From an uncultured Verrucomicrobiota bacterium (GTDB taxonomy: Bacteria; Verrucomicrobiota; Verrucomicrobiia; Limisphaerales; UBA9464), in the NCBI GenBank assembly GCA_903922605.1, contig CAIXUG010000001.1, positions 62,001 to 126,000 of the forward strand: a DNA stretch of 64,000 nt, read 5' to 3'. The stretch's first letter is position 1. Every line of letters begins with the position of its first letter. This document shows positions 16,556 through 25,942 of this stretch, in pieces. A model generated the notes under the pieces. The model saw only the letters and a program-made list of their open reading frames with translations. It made no database searches and was not told where the DNA came from. Made by a program: the position numbers and the translations under genes.

Positions 16556-18203
16556 TGGGGCAGCGGCGACCCTGGCGGTGATGGTGGCTTGCGCCGCATC
16601 GGCCGAAGACTGGCCCCAATGGGGCGGCAACGACCCGGGCCGCAATTTCTATTCCCCCGCCACGGGCCTGCCCGACAAGTTCGAGCCGGGCAAGCTGAAG
16701 TCGGGCACCGAGGAGATCGACATTGCCACGACCAAGAATGTGAAGTGGGCCGTGAAGCTCGGCTCGCAGAGCTACGGCAACCCCGTCGTCGCCGGCGGCC
16801 ACGTTTACGTCGGCACCAACAATGAGTCGCCCCGGGACAAGAAGCATACCGGCGACCGCAGCTGCCTCTACTGCTTTGACGAGAAGACCGGCACGTTCCT
16901 CTGGCAGCTCGTCGTGCCCAAGCTGAAGTCCGGCAAGGTGAACGACTGGGAAAACCTTGGCCTGCTCGCTTCGCCGCTGGTCGTCGGCAACCGCCTGTAT
17001 GTCGTCACCAGCCGCTGCGAGGTGCTCTGCCTCGACACCGAGGGCATGGCCAATGGCAACGACGGCCCCTATACGGATGAGGCCAAGTACTTCGTGCTCG
17101 ACGCCGGCAAGCCGCCGATCGAGCCCGGCAAGACCGACGCCGACATCATCTGGCGCTACGACATGATGGATGAGCTGGGCGTGTTCCCGCACAACGCCTC
17201 AAACTGCTCCGTCATCATGGTGGATGGCATCCTCTACGTCTGCACCTCCAACGGGCAGGACTGGACGCACGTGAACATCCCCTCCCCCACTTCCCCGAGC
17301 TTCATCGCTCTGGATCCGAAGACCGGCAAGCTGCTCGCCGAGGATAACGCCGGCATCGGGCCGCGCATTTTCCATGGCCAATGGACCTCGCCCTCGACCG
17401 CGAAAGTGAATGGCAAGCAGCTCGTGTTCTTCGGTGGCGGCGACGGCGTGCTTTACGCCTTCGACGCCAAGCCGCAGAAGGGCGACGGCTCGAAGATCAT
17501 CCCGGTGCTGCCCGGCGCGGTGCTCGACCGCGACGAGGACAAGGACACCGACTACATTAAGAAAGTTTTCTGGGCCGACCTGAATCCGCCCGAGTACAAG
17601 ACCGACAAGACCGGCAAGCCCTACAAGTATCCGGCCGCCGAAGGCCCGAGCGAAATCAACGCCACGCCGGTCTTCTACAAGAACCGCATTTACGTGGCCA
17701 CCGGCCAGGACCCCGAGCACGGCGAGGGCGTCGGCCACCTGGTCTGCCTCGACGCGACCAAGACGGGTGACATCACCAAGAGCGGTGTCATCTGGGATTA
17801 CAAGGGCATCCACCGCTCCATCTCCAGCGTGAGCATCGACCCGGCGACCGGGCTGCTGTTCATCGGTGATTTTTCCGGGTTCGTGCACTGCCTCGACGCC
17901 GAGACCGGCAAGCTGAACTGGACCTACGACATGAAGGCCCACATGTGGGGCTCCACGATGGTCGCGGACGGCAAGGTGTACGTCGGTGACGAGGACGGCG
18001 ACTTCGTGGTGCTCGCCGCCAAGGGCGGCAGCAAGGCGGAGGTCCTCAGCGAGACCAACCTCGGCGCGCCGGTTTACAGCACCGCCGTCATCGCCAACGG
18101 CACGATGTATGTCGCCAGCCAGACCCATCTCTTCGCCGTCGGGGCGAATGCCAAGCCGGTGGCCGGCGACGCTCCGAAAAAGGACGAAGTTCAGGTCAAG
18201 TGA
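16551..18203 (+). CDS. Secreted PQQ-like beta-propeller protein
   Basis: 550-residue exported propeller protein. The start at 16551 gives MNGAAATLAVMVACAASA as signal peptide, then EDWPQWGGNDPGRNF, a typical beginning of PVC-group PQQ-like proteins. An ATG at 16533 lies inside the S23 element arm and would add six residues (MIKIKI). Propeller blades include VVAGGHVYVGTNNE, SCLYCFDEKTGTFLWQLV, VVGNRLYVVTSRCEVLCLDTEG, FVHCLDAETGKLNWTYDM and VADGKVYVGDEDGDFVVLA. Several conserved cysteines (C-LYC-F, CEVLC) may form disulfides. Not a clear dehydrogenase. Downstream, 65 bp away, begins a sensor kinase in the same orientation. Confidence 0.85.
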   Translation: MNGAAATLAVMVACAASAEDWPQWGGNDPGRNFYSPATGLPDKFEPGKLKSGTEEIDIATTKNVKWAVKLGSQSYGNPVVAGGHVYVGTNNESPRDKKHTGDRSCLYCFDEKTGTFLWQLVVPKLKSGKVNDWENLGLLASPLVVGNRLYVVTSRCEVLCLDTEGMANGNDGPYTDEAKYFVLDAGKPPIEPGKTDADIIWRYDMMDELGVFPHNASNCSVIMVDGILYVCTSNGQDWTHVNIPSPTSPSFIALDPKTGKLLAEDNAGIGPRIFHGQWTSPSTAKVNGKQLVFFGGGDGVLYAFDAKPQKGDGSKIIPVLPGAVLDRDEDKDTDYIKKVFWADLNPPEYKTDKTGKPYKYPAAEGPSEINATPVFYKNRIYVATGQDPEHGEGVGHLVCLDATKTGDITKSGVIWDYKGIHRSISSVSIDPATGLLFIGDFSGFVHCLDAETGKLNWTYDMKAHMWGSTMVADGKVYVGDEDGDFVVLAAKGGSKAEVLSETNLGAPVYSTAVIANGTMYVASQTHLFAVGANAKPVAGDAPKKDEVQVK

Positions 18204-18268
18204 CGCGCTGGCGGCCGGAACCTGCCTGACCGGTTCCGGGGTGGCGGTGCCACGCCCGACCGCCTAGT

Positions 18269-21200
18269 GTGGCGCGAGTGCTGTCCCTGTTCCTCAGCGC
18301 CCGCCAGAGCCGGCTGTGGGTTCTCGCCCTGCTGGGCTGGTGCCTGCGGGCGGGCGCGGCCGAGTATCGCGTGGACGTGTGGCAGACCGACGACGGCCTG
18401 CCGCACAACACCATCACCGCGCTCACGCAGACGCGCGATGGCTATCTCTGGCTCGGCACTCAGAACGGGTTGGTGCGCTTCGATGGCGTGCGGTTCGCCC
18501 TGTTCGACACGCACAACACCCCGGCACTGCCCAGCGACCGCATCGTCCAACTGCTGGAGGATTCCGCCGGCACCCTCTGGATCGGCACGGAGCTGGGCGG
18601 CGTGGTCGGCCTGCGCCACGGCGTTTTCACCACCCACCTCGCGCCCGGCCTCGGCACCGCGCACAACTATGCCCGCAGCTTCGCCTCCGATGCCCGCGGA
18701 ACGCTGTGGATGGCCTCCTGTGAGTGGCAGCTGCTGAGCCTGTCCCATGGAAATTTTACGCGGGCGAACGCGGCCTGGAACTTGGCGGGCAACGAATGCT
18801 ACAGTGTCGCCAGCGCTCCCAATGGTGTGTGGATCGGCACCGGCGTGGAACTGGCATTTCACGATGGTACCGCTTTCCGCCAGGTCTGGAGCACCAACCA
18901 GGAACCGGACTTCCGTGTGGAATATCTCGGACCCAGCCGGCTCGGGGGCTGCTGGGTCGCGGCCAATCGCCGCCTGCGCCGGTTTGACCACGGAGGCTGG
19001 GCCGCCGATCTCGGGGCCTACGCGTGGACCAACCGGCCCGTGTACGACCTCTACGAGGATCGCCGGGGCCGCGTATGGGTCGCCACGCTGGGCGCGGGCG
19101 TTCACCGCTGCGAACCGGGGCGCACGCTCTCGCTCACCACCAAGGACGGCTTGCCGACCGACTTCATCCGCTGCGTCTGTGAGGATCGCGAGGGTAATGT
19201 GTGGCTCGGCACCGAGGGCGGTGGCCTTTGCCGGCTGAAAGCGGCGGCGTTTCAGGTGATCGGCCAGCGTGAAGGTCTGCCCTCGGAACAGGTGCTTGCC
19301 GTCAGCGAGGCCGGTGACAGCGGCATGTGGGTGGGCACCAACGGCGACGGTCTCACCCACCTCAAGGACGGACACGTGGAGCGCATCGGCGCGGAACAGG
19401 GCCTGGGCAACGGGCACGTGTGGAGCGTGCTGGAAGACCGACAGGGTACGGTATGGGCCGGTACCTGGGGTGGATTGTTCGCCCGCTCCCCCGGTGGTCA
19501 TTTCAACGGACTTTCGGACAATCAGCGGATCAGTTGGGAGGTGCTCGGCCTCTTTGAGGACGGCCCATCGCTGTGGGTCGGACAACAGGGATTGGGCGGA
19601 GTCGCCCGCCTGGAGGCGGGCGTGCCGGTTATGCCGCCGCTGGCCGGTCTGCCGGATGCTGGCGATGTCCGGGCCGTCGCCAAGACCACCGACGGAGCGT
19701 ATTGGTTTGGCACCAGCGGGCACGGGCTGTTTCGCTGGCACGACGGGCAGGTCCTCCACTTGGGGCGTACCAACGGGCTTGGCTCGGACACGGTGTGGTC
19801 GCTTCATGCCGATGACGATGGGGCCCTGTGGATCGGCACCTATCGCGGCGGGCTCGTGCGCTGGCAGGCGGGAACGCTCGCGCATGTAAACGAAACGCTT
19901 GGGCTGCCGGATAGCAACATCTGCCAGATCATCGAGGATAACCGGGGCAATCTCTGGTTTGGCACCTACGACGGCATCTGGCGGGTGAGCAAGGGGGCCC
20001 TGCGCCGCACGTTGGATGGCCAGCAGCTAGGGGCGACGTGGTTCGGTCTCACCAAGGCCGACGGGCTCCCCAGCGCGCAGTGCAGCGGCGGGTTTCAGCC
20101 TTCAGGCTGCCGCTCGCGAGATGGCCGGCTGTGGTTTCCCACACCCAAGGGCCTGGTCGTGGTGGACCCTGAAAAAGTGGTGCTCAATCCGCTGCCGCCG
20201 CCCGTGGTGCTGGAGACGGTCCGGGCCAACGGGCATCCGGTCGCGTTATCCGCCCCCGAGGACGGTTCAACCATGCGGCTCGAATTTCCGCCGGGCACGC
20301 GCCAACTGGAGTTTCGCTACACAGCCCTGAGCCTCACCGCCCCCGCAAAGGTCCGGTTCCGGCACCAGCTCACCGGGGTAGACCACGATTGGAGCGCACC
20401 GGAGACGGCCCGCAGCGCCAGCTACAACCTTGCCGGCCCCGGACGGCATCGCTTCCAGGTCATCGCCGCCAACAACGACGGGCTTTGGAATGACACCGGC
20501 ATCACCGTGGACCTCGTCGTGCTGCCGCAGCCGTGGGAGACCGGCTGGTTCGCCGCCGGTGCCGTTTTGCTGGCGGTGCTGGTGGTGGCCGGCACGGCAC
20601 GTCATTTGGTCCGGCGTTCGTGGAAGCTCCGCCTGGAACGCGCCGAGCACGAACGCGCCCTCGAGCGCGAGCGCTCGCGCATCGCCCGTGACTTGCACGA
20701 TGATCTCGGTGCCGGCCTCACCCAAGTCACGCTGCTGGGTGAACTGGCCGGGGACACGCATGCACCTGAGGGAGAACAGCGCACCCATCTCGACGCACTC
20801 AAAGCGCGCACCCGGCAATTGAGCCGGTCGCTGGATGAAATCGTCTGGGCAGTGAACCCGCGCTGCGATTCGCTGCCCGCCCTCGCCACCTATCTGACCC
20901 AGTTTGCCCGCGAATTTTTTGTGGGCGGCCAGCCTCGGCTGCGGCTCGACATCCCCGTGGATCTGCCACCTATTCCGCTCGCCGTTGACGTGCGTCATCA
21001 TCTTTTCCTGGCGGCGAAGGAGGCCTTCAACAACATCGCGAAACACGCGCACGCCACCGAAGTGAACCTCCGCCTGCGGCTGGAGGAGGACCGGCTCACC
21101 ATCACCGTGTCCGACGACGGCGGCGGATTCGACCCACAGCGCGGCGCCGGGGGCCGCAGCGGGCTTGCCAACCTCCGCCAGCGGCTCGCCGACATCGGCG

Positions 21201-21298
21201 GCACTTGTGTGGTGACCACCGCGCCCGGAGCCGGCACCCGGATCGAGTTCCGCCTCCGGCTGGCCGGAACGCCGGGCAATCACCCAACCGCGGGATGA
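18269..21298 (+). CDS. Sensor histidine kinase with Reg_prop beta-propeller ectodomain
   Basis: 1009-residue membrane kinase starting at GTG. After a signal/anchor segment (about residues 10-28), two seven-bladed propellers are formed by ligand-binding sensor repeats such as DGYLWLGTQNGLVRFDG and EGNVWLGTEGGGLCRLK (about 35-640), then a Y_Y_Y domain (about 665-750), a transmembrane helix (about 759-782), a HisKA_3 domain with phospho-accepting His near 810 in RIARDLHDDLGAGL, and a HATPase domain with NNIAKHAHAT, SDDGGGFDP and GLANLRQRL. This is the architecture of periplasmic polysaccharide sensors of the Bacteroidetes HTCS type but with a NarX-like kinase and no fused DNA-binding domain. The partner regulator follows 39 bp downstream. 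Confidence 0.95.
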   Translation: MARVLSLFLSARQSRLWVLALLGWCLRAGAAEYRVDVWQTDDGLPHNTITALTQTRDGYLWLGTQNGLVRFDGVRFALFDTHNTPALPSDRIVQLLEDSAGTLWIGTELGGVVGLRHGVFTTHLAPGLGTAHNYARSFASDARGTLWMASCEWQLLSLSHGNFTRANAAWNLAGNECYSVASAPNGVWIGTGVELAFHDGTAFRQVWSTNQEPDFRVEYLGPSRLGGCWVAANRRLRRFDHGGWAADLGAYAWTNRPVYDLYEDRRGRVWVATLGAGVHRCEPGRTLSLTTKDGLPTDFIRCVCEDREGNVWLGTEGGGLCRLKAAAFQVIGQREGLPSEQVLAVSEAGDSGMWVGTNGDGLTHLKDGHVERIGAEQGLGNGHVWSVLEDRQGTVWAGTWGGLFARSPGGHFNGLSDNQRISWEVLGLFEDGPSLWVGQQGLGGVARLEAGVPVMPPLAGLPDAGDVRAVAKTTDGAYWFGTSGHGLFRWHDGQVLHLGRTNGLGSDTVWSLHADDDGALWIGTYRGGLVRWQAGTLAHVNETLGLPDSNICQIIEDNRGNLWFGTYDGIWRVSKGALRRTLDGQQLGATWFGLTKADGLPSAQCSGGFQPSGCRSRDGRLWFPTPKGLVVVDPEKVVLNPLPPPVVLETVRANGHPVALSAPEDGSTMRLEFPPGTRQLEFRYTALSLTAPAKVRFRHQLTGVDHDWSAPETARSASYNLAGPGRHRFQVIAANNDGLWNDTGITVDLVVLPQPWETGWFAAGAVLLAVLVVAGTARHLVRRSWKLRLERAEHERALERERSRIARDLHDDLGAGLTQVTLLGELAGDTHAPEGEQRTHLDALKARTRQLSRSLDEIVWAVNPRCDSLPALATYLTQFAREFFVGGQPRLRLDIPVDLPPIPLAVDVRHHLFLAAKEAFNNIAKHAHATEVNLRLRLEEDRLTITVSDDGGGFDPQRGAGGRSGLANLRQRLADIGGTCVVTTAPGAGTRIEFRLRLAGTPGNHPTAG

Positions 21299-21337
21299 CA
21301 TGACGCTTCCGTACCGCCATTTTCACGGTCTCGTTGG

Positions 21338-22015
21338 ATGAACAGCCACTCCGCCACAATCCAGATCGCGCTCGTCGAGGATCACGCCGAGCTGCGTGAA
21401 TCCTGGGCGCAGGTCATCAACCGCGCCCCCGGTTTCCGCTGCACCGGCACCTACGCCACCGGCGAGGCCGCACTTACCGCACTGCCGACGTTGCGTCCGG
21501 CGGTGGTGCTGATGGACCTGAACCTACCGGGCATCTCCGGCGTCGAATGCACCGCCCGCCTCAAGGCCGCGCTGCCCAAGATGCAGATCCTCGTGCTCAC
21601 CGTGTACGGTGAAACCGACCGCATCTTCGACGCCCTGCGCGCCGGCGCGAGCGGCTACATGCTCAAGCGCACCACGCCGCAGGAACTGCTCGCCGCCGTT
21701 CAGGAGGTCGTGGCCGGTGGCGCGCCCATGTCGCCCGAGATCGCGCGCAAGGTCGTGGAATCCTTCCGCCGCATCTCCCCGGTGCCGCGCGGCGAAAACG
21801 AGCTGACCCCGCGCGAACGCGAGGTGCTGTCGCTGCTCAGCGAGGGCCTGACCGACAAGGAAATCGCCGACCGCGTGAGTGTGAGTTACGAAACCGTCCG
21901 CAGCCACATGAAGCACATCTACGACAAGCTGCACGTCCACTCGCGCACTGAGGCCGTGGTCCGCTTCCTCTCGTCCGAAGGCGCAGGTGCCGTCTCGCAG
22001 CGCCAATCCCGTTGA
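21338..22015 (+). CDS. NarL/FixJ-family response regulator
   Basis: 225-residue two-domain regulator and the obvious partner of the upstream HisKA_3 kinase. The receiver domain has acidic pocket residues in LVEDHAE, phospho-acceptor Asp60 in VLMDLNLPG, Thr88 and Lys110. A LuxR-type helix-turn-helix (about residues 155-215) contains ELTPREREVLSLLSEGLTDKEIADRVSVSYETVRSHMKHIYDKL. The gene lies in an apparent three-gene run (kinase, regulator, spherulin-4-like protein), the last starting 21 bp downstream, so its target could include the secreted hydrolase; that is inference. Confidence 0.95.
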   Translation: MNSHSATIQIALVEDHAELRESWAQVINRAPGFRCTGTYATGEAALTALPTLRPAVVLMDLNLPGISGVECTARLKAALPKMQILVLTVYGETDRIFDALRAGASGYMLKRTTPQELLAAVQEVVAGGAPMSPEIARKVVESFRRISPVPRGENELTPREREVLSLLSEGLTDKEIADRVSVSYETVRSHMKHIYDKLHVHSRTEAVVRFLSSEGAGAVSQRQSR

Positions 22016-22036
22016 ACCGCCGTTGAATCCTTTGCC

Positions 22037-23023
22037 ATGAACCGCCCGCTGCTTCCCCTGCTCCTCCTGTCCGCCATGGCTTCACCCGCCATGGCCGGAG
22101 GCCTCTCGCTGATGGTGCCCGCCTATTTCGATCCCCAACCCGGCGGTGATTGGGACCGGCTGGCCGTGGCGGCCAAACGCGTGCCGCTGGTCGCCATCAT
22201 GAATCCGAACAGCGGCCCGGGCACTTCTGCCAGTGCGCAATATACCCGCGCCATCCAGGCGGTGCGCACCGCCAGCGGCCGTGTCACCGGCTACGTTTCC
22301 ACGGCCTACGGCAAACGACCGACCGCCGACGCCGAGGCCGACATCCTGCGCTACCACCAGTGGTACACCATCGACGGCTTCTTCCTCGACGAGATGAGCA
22401 ACGACGGTGGCACCAACTCCGTCGCCTACTACCAGGAACTGCACGACTACATCGTGCGCCTGAAAGCCACCTACCAAGTCACCGGCAATCCCGGCACCCA
22501 GACACAGGAGATCTATATCACCAAGCCCACGGTGGACACGCTGGTCACCTTCGAGAATGGCAGCGGCTATGCGGGCTACGTGCCGTCGGCGTGGAACAAG
22601 AAATATCCCGCATACCGCTTCTGCCACCTGCTGCACAGCGTGGCCAGCACCGCCACGCTCACCAACACGGTGCAGCTCGCGCAGGCGCGCAACGCCGGTT
22701 TCCTCTATGTGACCGACGACGTGCTCGACAACCCATGGGATACCCTGCCGACCTACTGGGATACGGAGCTCAACCTGATCGAGACCGCCAATCGTGCGGC
22801 GGCGGAAATTCAGCCGCCGAAGGTGGACCTGAAGCGCACGGGCGCAGATGCCGGCCGCCTCGAAGTGAATGGCCCGGCGGGTCGCTATGTGGTCTCGCGC
22901 TCGCTGAACCTTCCGACCTGGTCGCCCCTCACGACCAATCTCACCTTCACCGGCCAGGTGGTCTTTGATCCGGTGCTCTTCACGGCGGCCGCCAGCACCT
23001 TCTTCCGTGCCAGCATCGAATAG
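22037..23023 (+). CDS. Secreted spherulation-specific family 4 protein
   Basis: 328-residue exported protein with signal peptide MNRPLLPLLLLSAMASPAMA. The body is a TIM-barrel-like domain of the spherulin-4 family: LMVPAYFDPQPGGDWDRL, VPLVAIMNPNSGPG, GYVSTAYGKRPTADAEADI and IDGFFLDEMSNDG, the latter holding the acidic residues expected in the active site. Characterised relatives (Sph3 of Aspergillus, GH135) cleave galactosaminogalactan, so a glycoside hydrolase on an amino-sugar polymer is plausible. A short beta-rich C-terminal extension follows. It begins 21 bp after the response regulator gene and may be co-transcribed with it. Confidence 0.85.
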   Translation: MNRPLLPLLLLSAMASPAMAGGLSLMVPAYFDPQPGGDWDRLAVAAKRVPLVAIMNPNSGPGTSASAQYTRAIQAVRTASGRVTGYVSTAYGKRPTADAEADILRYHQWYTIDGFFLDEMSNDGGTNSVAYYQELHDYIVRLKATYQVTGNPGTQTQEIYITKPTVDTLVTFENGSGYAGYVPSAWNKKYPAYRFCHLLHSVASTATLTNTVQLAQARNAGFLYVTDDVLDNPWDTLPTYWDTELNLIETANRAAAEIQPPKVDLKRTGADAGRLEVNGPAGRYVVSRSLNLPTWSPLTTNLTFTGQVVFDPVLFTAAASTFFRASIE

Positions 23024-23091
23024 ACGGCTGGCGAAAGGATGAGGCGGCGACCGGAGACCGGCCGCCGCCCGTTCTCACTCAACACCACACT

Positions 23092-25746
23092 TCACTGCGT
23101 GAGCCGGTAAAACTGCGCCGCCGCACTCGGCGTGATTTCGAGGCCACTGGCCGCGTCGGGCACATCCGCCCAGTCACCGACCGTGGCGGAGGCGCGGGAC
23201 TGCAGCCGGCCCTGGCCGGTCCAGGAGATGACGAGCTTGCCACCTGCCTCCGGGGCGATGACCAACGGCCCCAGGTCGCCCGGGGTCACGCTGACGAAGG
23301 TGTATTCCAGGCCGCCGCTGTCGGGGGCCGTGTCGGTGGTGACGAAGCTGGTGTTCTCAGTCTCCAGGAAGAACTTGATGGTGTCGGCCACGAACACCGG
23401 CAACTGATCGGTGTCATACTTCGCGGAGCGCGAGATGCGCAGCTCGAAGTCCGTCCCCTGTCCGGTCGGCAGCATGGCAAAGTCCAGCCCGTCAATGGCG
23501 CCCTCATTGAACGCACCGTTCTTCTGCTGATAGCCCGTCCCCTGCTGGATGAGCATCTCCGAGCCGATCCCGTAGGTGCCGAAGCCCGCGTTGTTCGGAT
23601 CGGCATCCACGAAGATGTTGTTCAGGTAGGTACCAGGATCGCCGGGGGCATACAGCGTGAAGCGGATGTAAAGGTACTGGTCGTCGTTCGCGACCCAGAT
23701 GTCCTTGAAGTCGGTGCCCGCCGCCGGTGCTTCGTTGGCGTCGCTGTAGGCCACCGCCACGTCGCCCCAGTCGTCAAACGAGCCGTCGATGACGATGGTC
23801 GAGCGGAACTTCATCTGCGACGCGGCCGCGATGGTATTGCCGAATCGGTCCTGCACGCCGGTAACCGACAACGTGTATTCGGTGAGCAGTGTCTGCTTGG
23901 AAGTGACCAGCGTCACTACCGCCGGATTGTCGGTGCTAAGGGTGGCGGAAGTCACCGTCAGACCGCTGATCGTGTAATGGCTCTTGTCGCCACCCGTGGT
24001 TGCATCCACCGGCTCCGAGAAGGTCACGGTCACCACGTTGGGCGAGCCGCTCACGGAGGCCAGGGTCGGCGGCGTCTCGTCTTTCAGCACCGTGAGCTTG
24101 GCGGTGCGACTCAGCAGCAGCGGCACCGCGGGATTGCTGACCTGCACGGCATAGTCGCCGGCATCATCCGGACCCACTGCGGGAATGGTGTACGTGGCCG
24201 CAGTGGCGTCCGTGATTGGGAAGCCGCCCTTGAGCCACTGGTAGGTGATCGTCGGTGAACCGGCCACGGCGACCGTGAAAGTGGCCGGTGAACCTTCGGC
24301 GATGGTGAGGTCGGCAGGCAGGGTGGCATCGGTGATCGTGACCGGCGTGACGTTGACCGTGAGCTGCGCGGCACGGGTGGTCACCGTGCCGCCCGGATTG
24401 GTCACGTGCAGCGAGTAGGTACCCTCATCCGATTTGAGCACGGGGTTGAGCGTGTAGGCCGGCCCGTTTGCACCGGGAATCGGATCGTTGCCCTTGCGCC
24501 ATTCGTAAGTCAGCGGCGGCGTGCCCAGCACTTCCGCCGTGAAGGTCGTCGTGTCGCCAGCGGTCACCGTGCGGTCGGCCGGTTCCGCCGGGTTCACCAG
24601 GCTGACCGGATACGACGGTGTCGCCGTGAGTGAGAGGCCGAAGACGAGATCGGCCGGCGTGGCGGCGGACTGATGCAGCTCCACCGCGAGCACATTGTCG
24701 CCCGTCACGAGCGGCGCGCCGGAAATGCCAAAGACTTCCACCTGCCCCACCGTGGCCGGTCCGCCCGTGGCCGCCATGCCAAAACCGACCGTGCCATCCG
24801 GCAGCCGCACGCGACGCACCTCCGCGCCGTTCAGGTAGATGACGGCTCCATCGCTCAGGTAGTTGCTGACCGCGAAGACGAGATTCTGCGGGCTGAAGTT
24901 CCATGGAAACGTGGTTCGCAGGTACACCGTGCCGGCCCCAATGGCGAACGGGGTTGCGATGGCCGCCGGATAGCTGCCTGCCGCCGGCGTATAGCCAAAG
25001 AGTCCGGTGCCGCTCTTCCAGCCGGCCCCGGAATCGTCGAAGTCGGCTTCCTTCCAGGCCGTGCCCAGATCGTTGCCGGAATCGTTCACGCGCCAGGTGG
25101 TGCCGGTGAGCGTGGTGAGGGCCTGTGGGGTCGTCAGTGGCGGCGGGGCTGGCGCAAAGGTGTAAACGAGGCCTTCCGTGTCGGGCGCGGTTTCTTTGCG
25201 CGCAAAATTGGAATCCTCCGCCTCGAGCAGGAGCGCGAGGGTGTCGCTGACGAAGACCGGTGCACCGTCGCTGCCATACGTCGCGTTGCGCGCGATGCGC
25301 ACTTCAAACTCCGTGGCCTCACCCGTGGGCGCAGCCAGCCAGCCAAGCCCATTGACGCCGCCCTCGTTAAAACCGCCGCCGCGTTCGTCGTAACCCGCGC
25401 CGCCCTGGATCAACAGCTCCGAGCCGACGACAGCCTGGTAGCCCGTGTCAGTGCTGGCATCGGTGTCCACGAAGATGTTCGCATTGGAAAGGAAGGGATT
25501 CGCGGCCCGCTCCAGCGTGAAACGCACGTAGAGGTAGTTGTCGTCGTTCGCGATGTAGATGCGCCGGTAGTCTGCCGAATCGGTCGAGTCGGCGGGGTCT
25601 TCGTAGGCGAGCGGCACTCCGGCCCAGTCGCCGAAGGAGCCGTCAATCGTGATGGTCTTGTAGGTGCCGGCCTGGGCCGTCAGGACGGCGGCACTCAGCG
25701 CCGCCAGCCCCGCACAGCACCGCCGGAGAAGAACAGAGGTAAGCAT
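23092..25746 (-). CDS. Large secreted multidomain protein with two CBM9-like and several Ig-like domains
   Basis: 884-residue exported protein. The start at 25746 gives signal peptide MLTSVLLRRCCAGLAALSAA. A CBM9/DOMON-like domain (ITIDGSFGDWAGVPLAYED ... NYLYVRFTLE, about residues 25-175) is followed by a lectin-like segment, two Ig-like domains with FTAEVLGTPPLTYEWRKGND and FTVAVAGSPTITYQWLKGG, a Big-type domain with VTFSEPVDATTGGDKSHYTI, and a second copy of the CBM9-like domain (IVIDGSFDDWGDVAVAYSD) near the C-terminus (about 670-830). The two terminal copies are an internal duplication. No catalytic site is seen; surface adhesion or polysaccharide binding is inferred. It is divergent from the prepilin gene. 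Confidence 0.8.
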   Translation of the reverse strand: MLTSVLLRRCCAGLAALSAAVLTAQAGTYKTITIDGSFGDWAGVPLAYEDPADSTDSADYRRIYIANDDNYLYVRFTLERAANPFLSNANIFVDTDASTDTGYQAVVGSELLIQGGAGYDERGGGFNEGGVNGLGWLAAPTGEATEFEVRIARNATYGSDGAPVFVSDTLALLLEAEDSNFARKETAPDTEGLVYTFAPAPPPLTTPQALTTLTGTTWRVNDSGNDLGTAWKEADFDDSGAGWKSGTGLFGYTPAAGSYPAAIATPFAIGAGTVYLRTTFPWNFSPQNLVFAVSNYLSDGAVIYLNGAEVRRVRLPDGTVGFGMAATGGPATVGQVEVFGISGAPLVTGDNVLAVELHQSAATPADLVFGLSLTATPSYPVSLVNPAEPADRTVTAGDTTTFTAEVLGTPPLTYEWRKGNDPIPGANGPAYTLNPVLKSDEGTYSLHVTNPGGTVTTRAAQLTVNVTPVTITDATLPADLTIAEGSPATFTVAVAGSPTITYQWLKGGFPITDATAATYTIPAVGPDDAGDYAVQVSNPAVPLLLSRTAKLTVLKDETPPTLASVSGSPNVVTVTFSEPVDATTGGDKSHYTISGLTVTSATLSTDNPAVVTLVTSKQTLLTEYTLSVTGVQDRFGNTIAAASQMKFRSTIVIDGSFDDWGDVAVAYSDANEAPAAGTDFKDIWVANDDQYLYIRFTLYAPGDPGTYLNNIFVDADPNNAGFGTYGIGSEMLIQQGTGYQQKNGAFNEGAIDGLDFAMLPTGQGTDFELRISRSAKYDTDQLPVFVADTIKFFLETENTSFVTTDTAPDSGGLEYTFVSVTPGDLGPLVIAPEAGGKLVISWTGQGRLQSRASATVGDWADVPDAASGLEITPSAAAQFYRLTQ

Positions 25747-25942
25747 GGTTTGAAGGTTTGGACCGTTGACGCCGCAGGCACCACCGACACCCGTCGGCGA
25801 TGATTTGCGACTCCCCGTAGTGTGCACGTCCGGCCAGAGGAAGAATCCCCTGTTCGCGGCATGAAGTCGCGACTCCATTCCGCTAGTGATCTTGGGAAGC
25901 GAACCCGTCCACCAGCCTGGCTCCGGTTCGTTTCCCAAGAAA

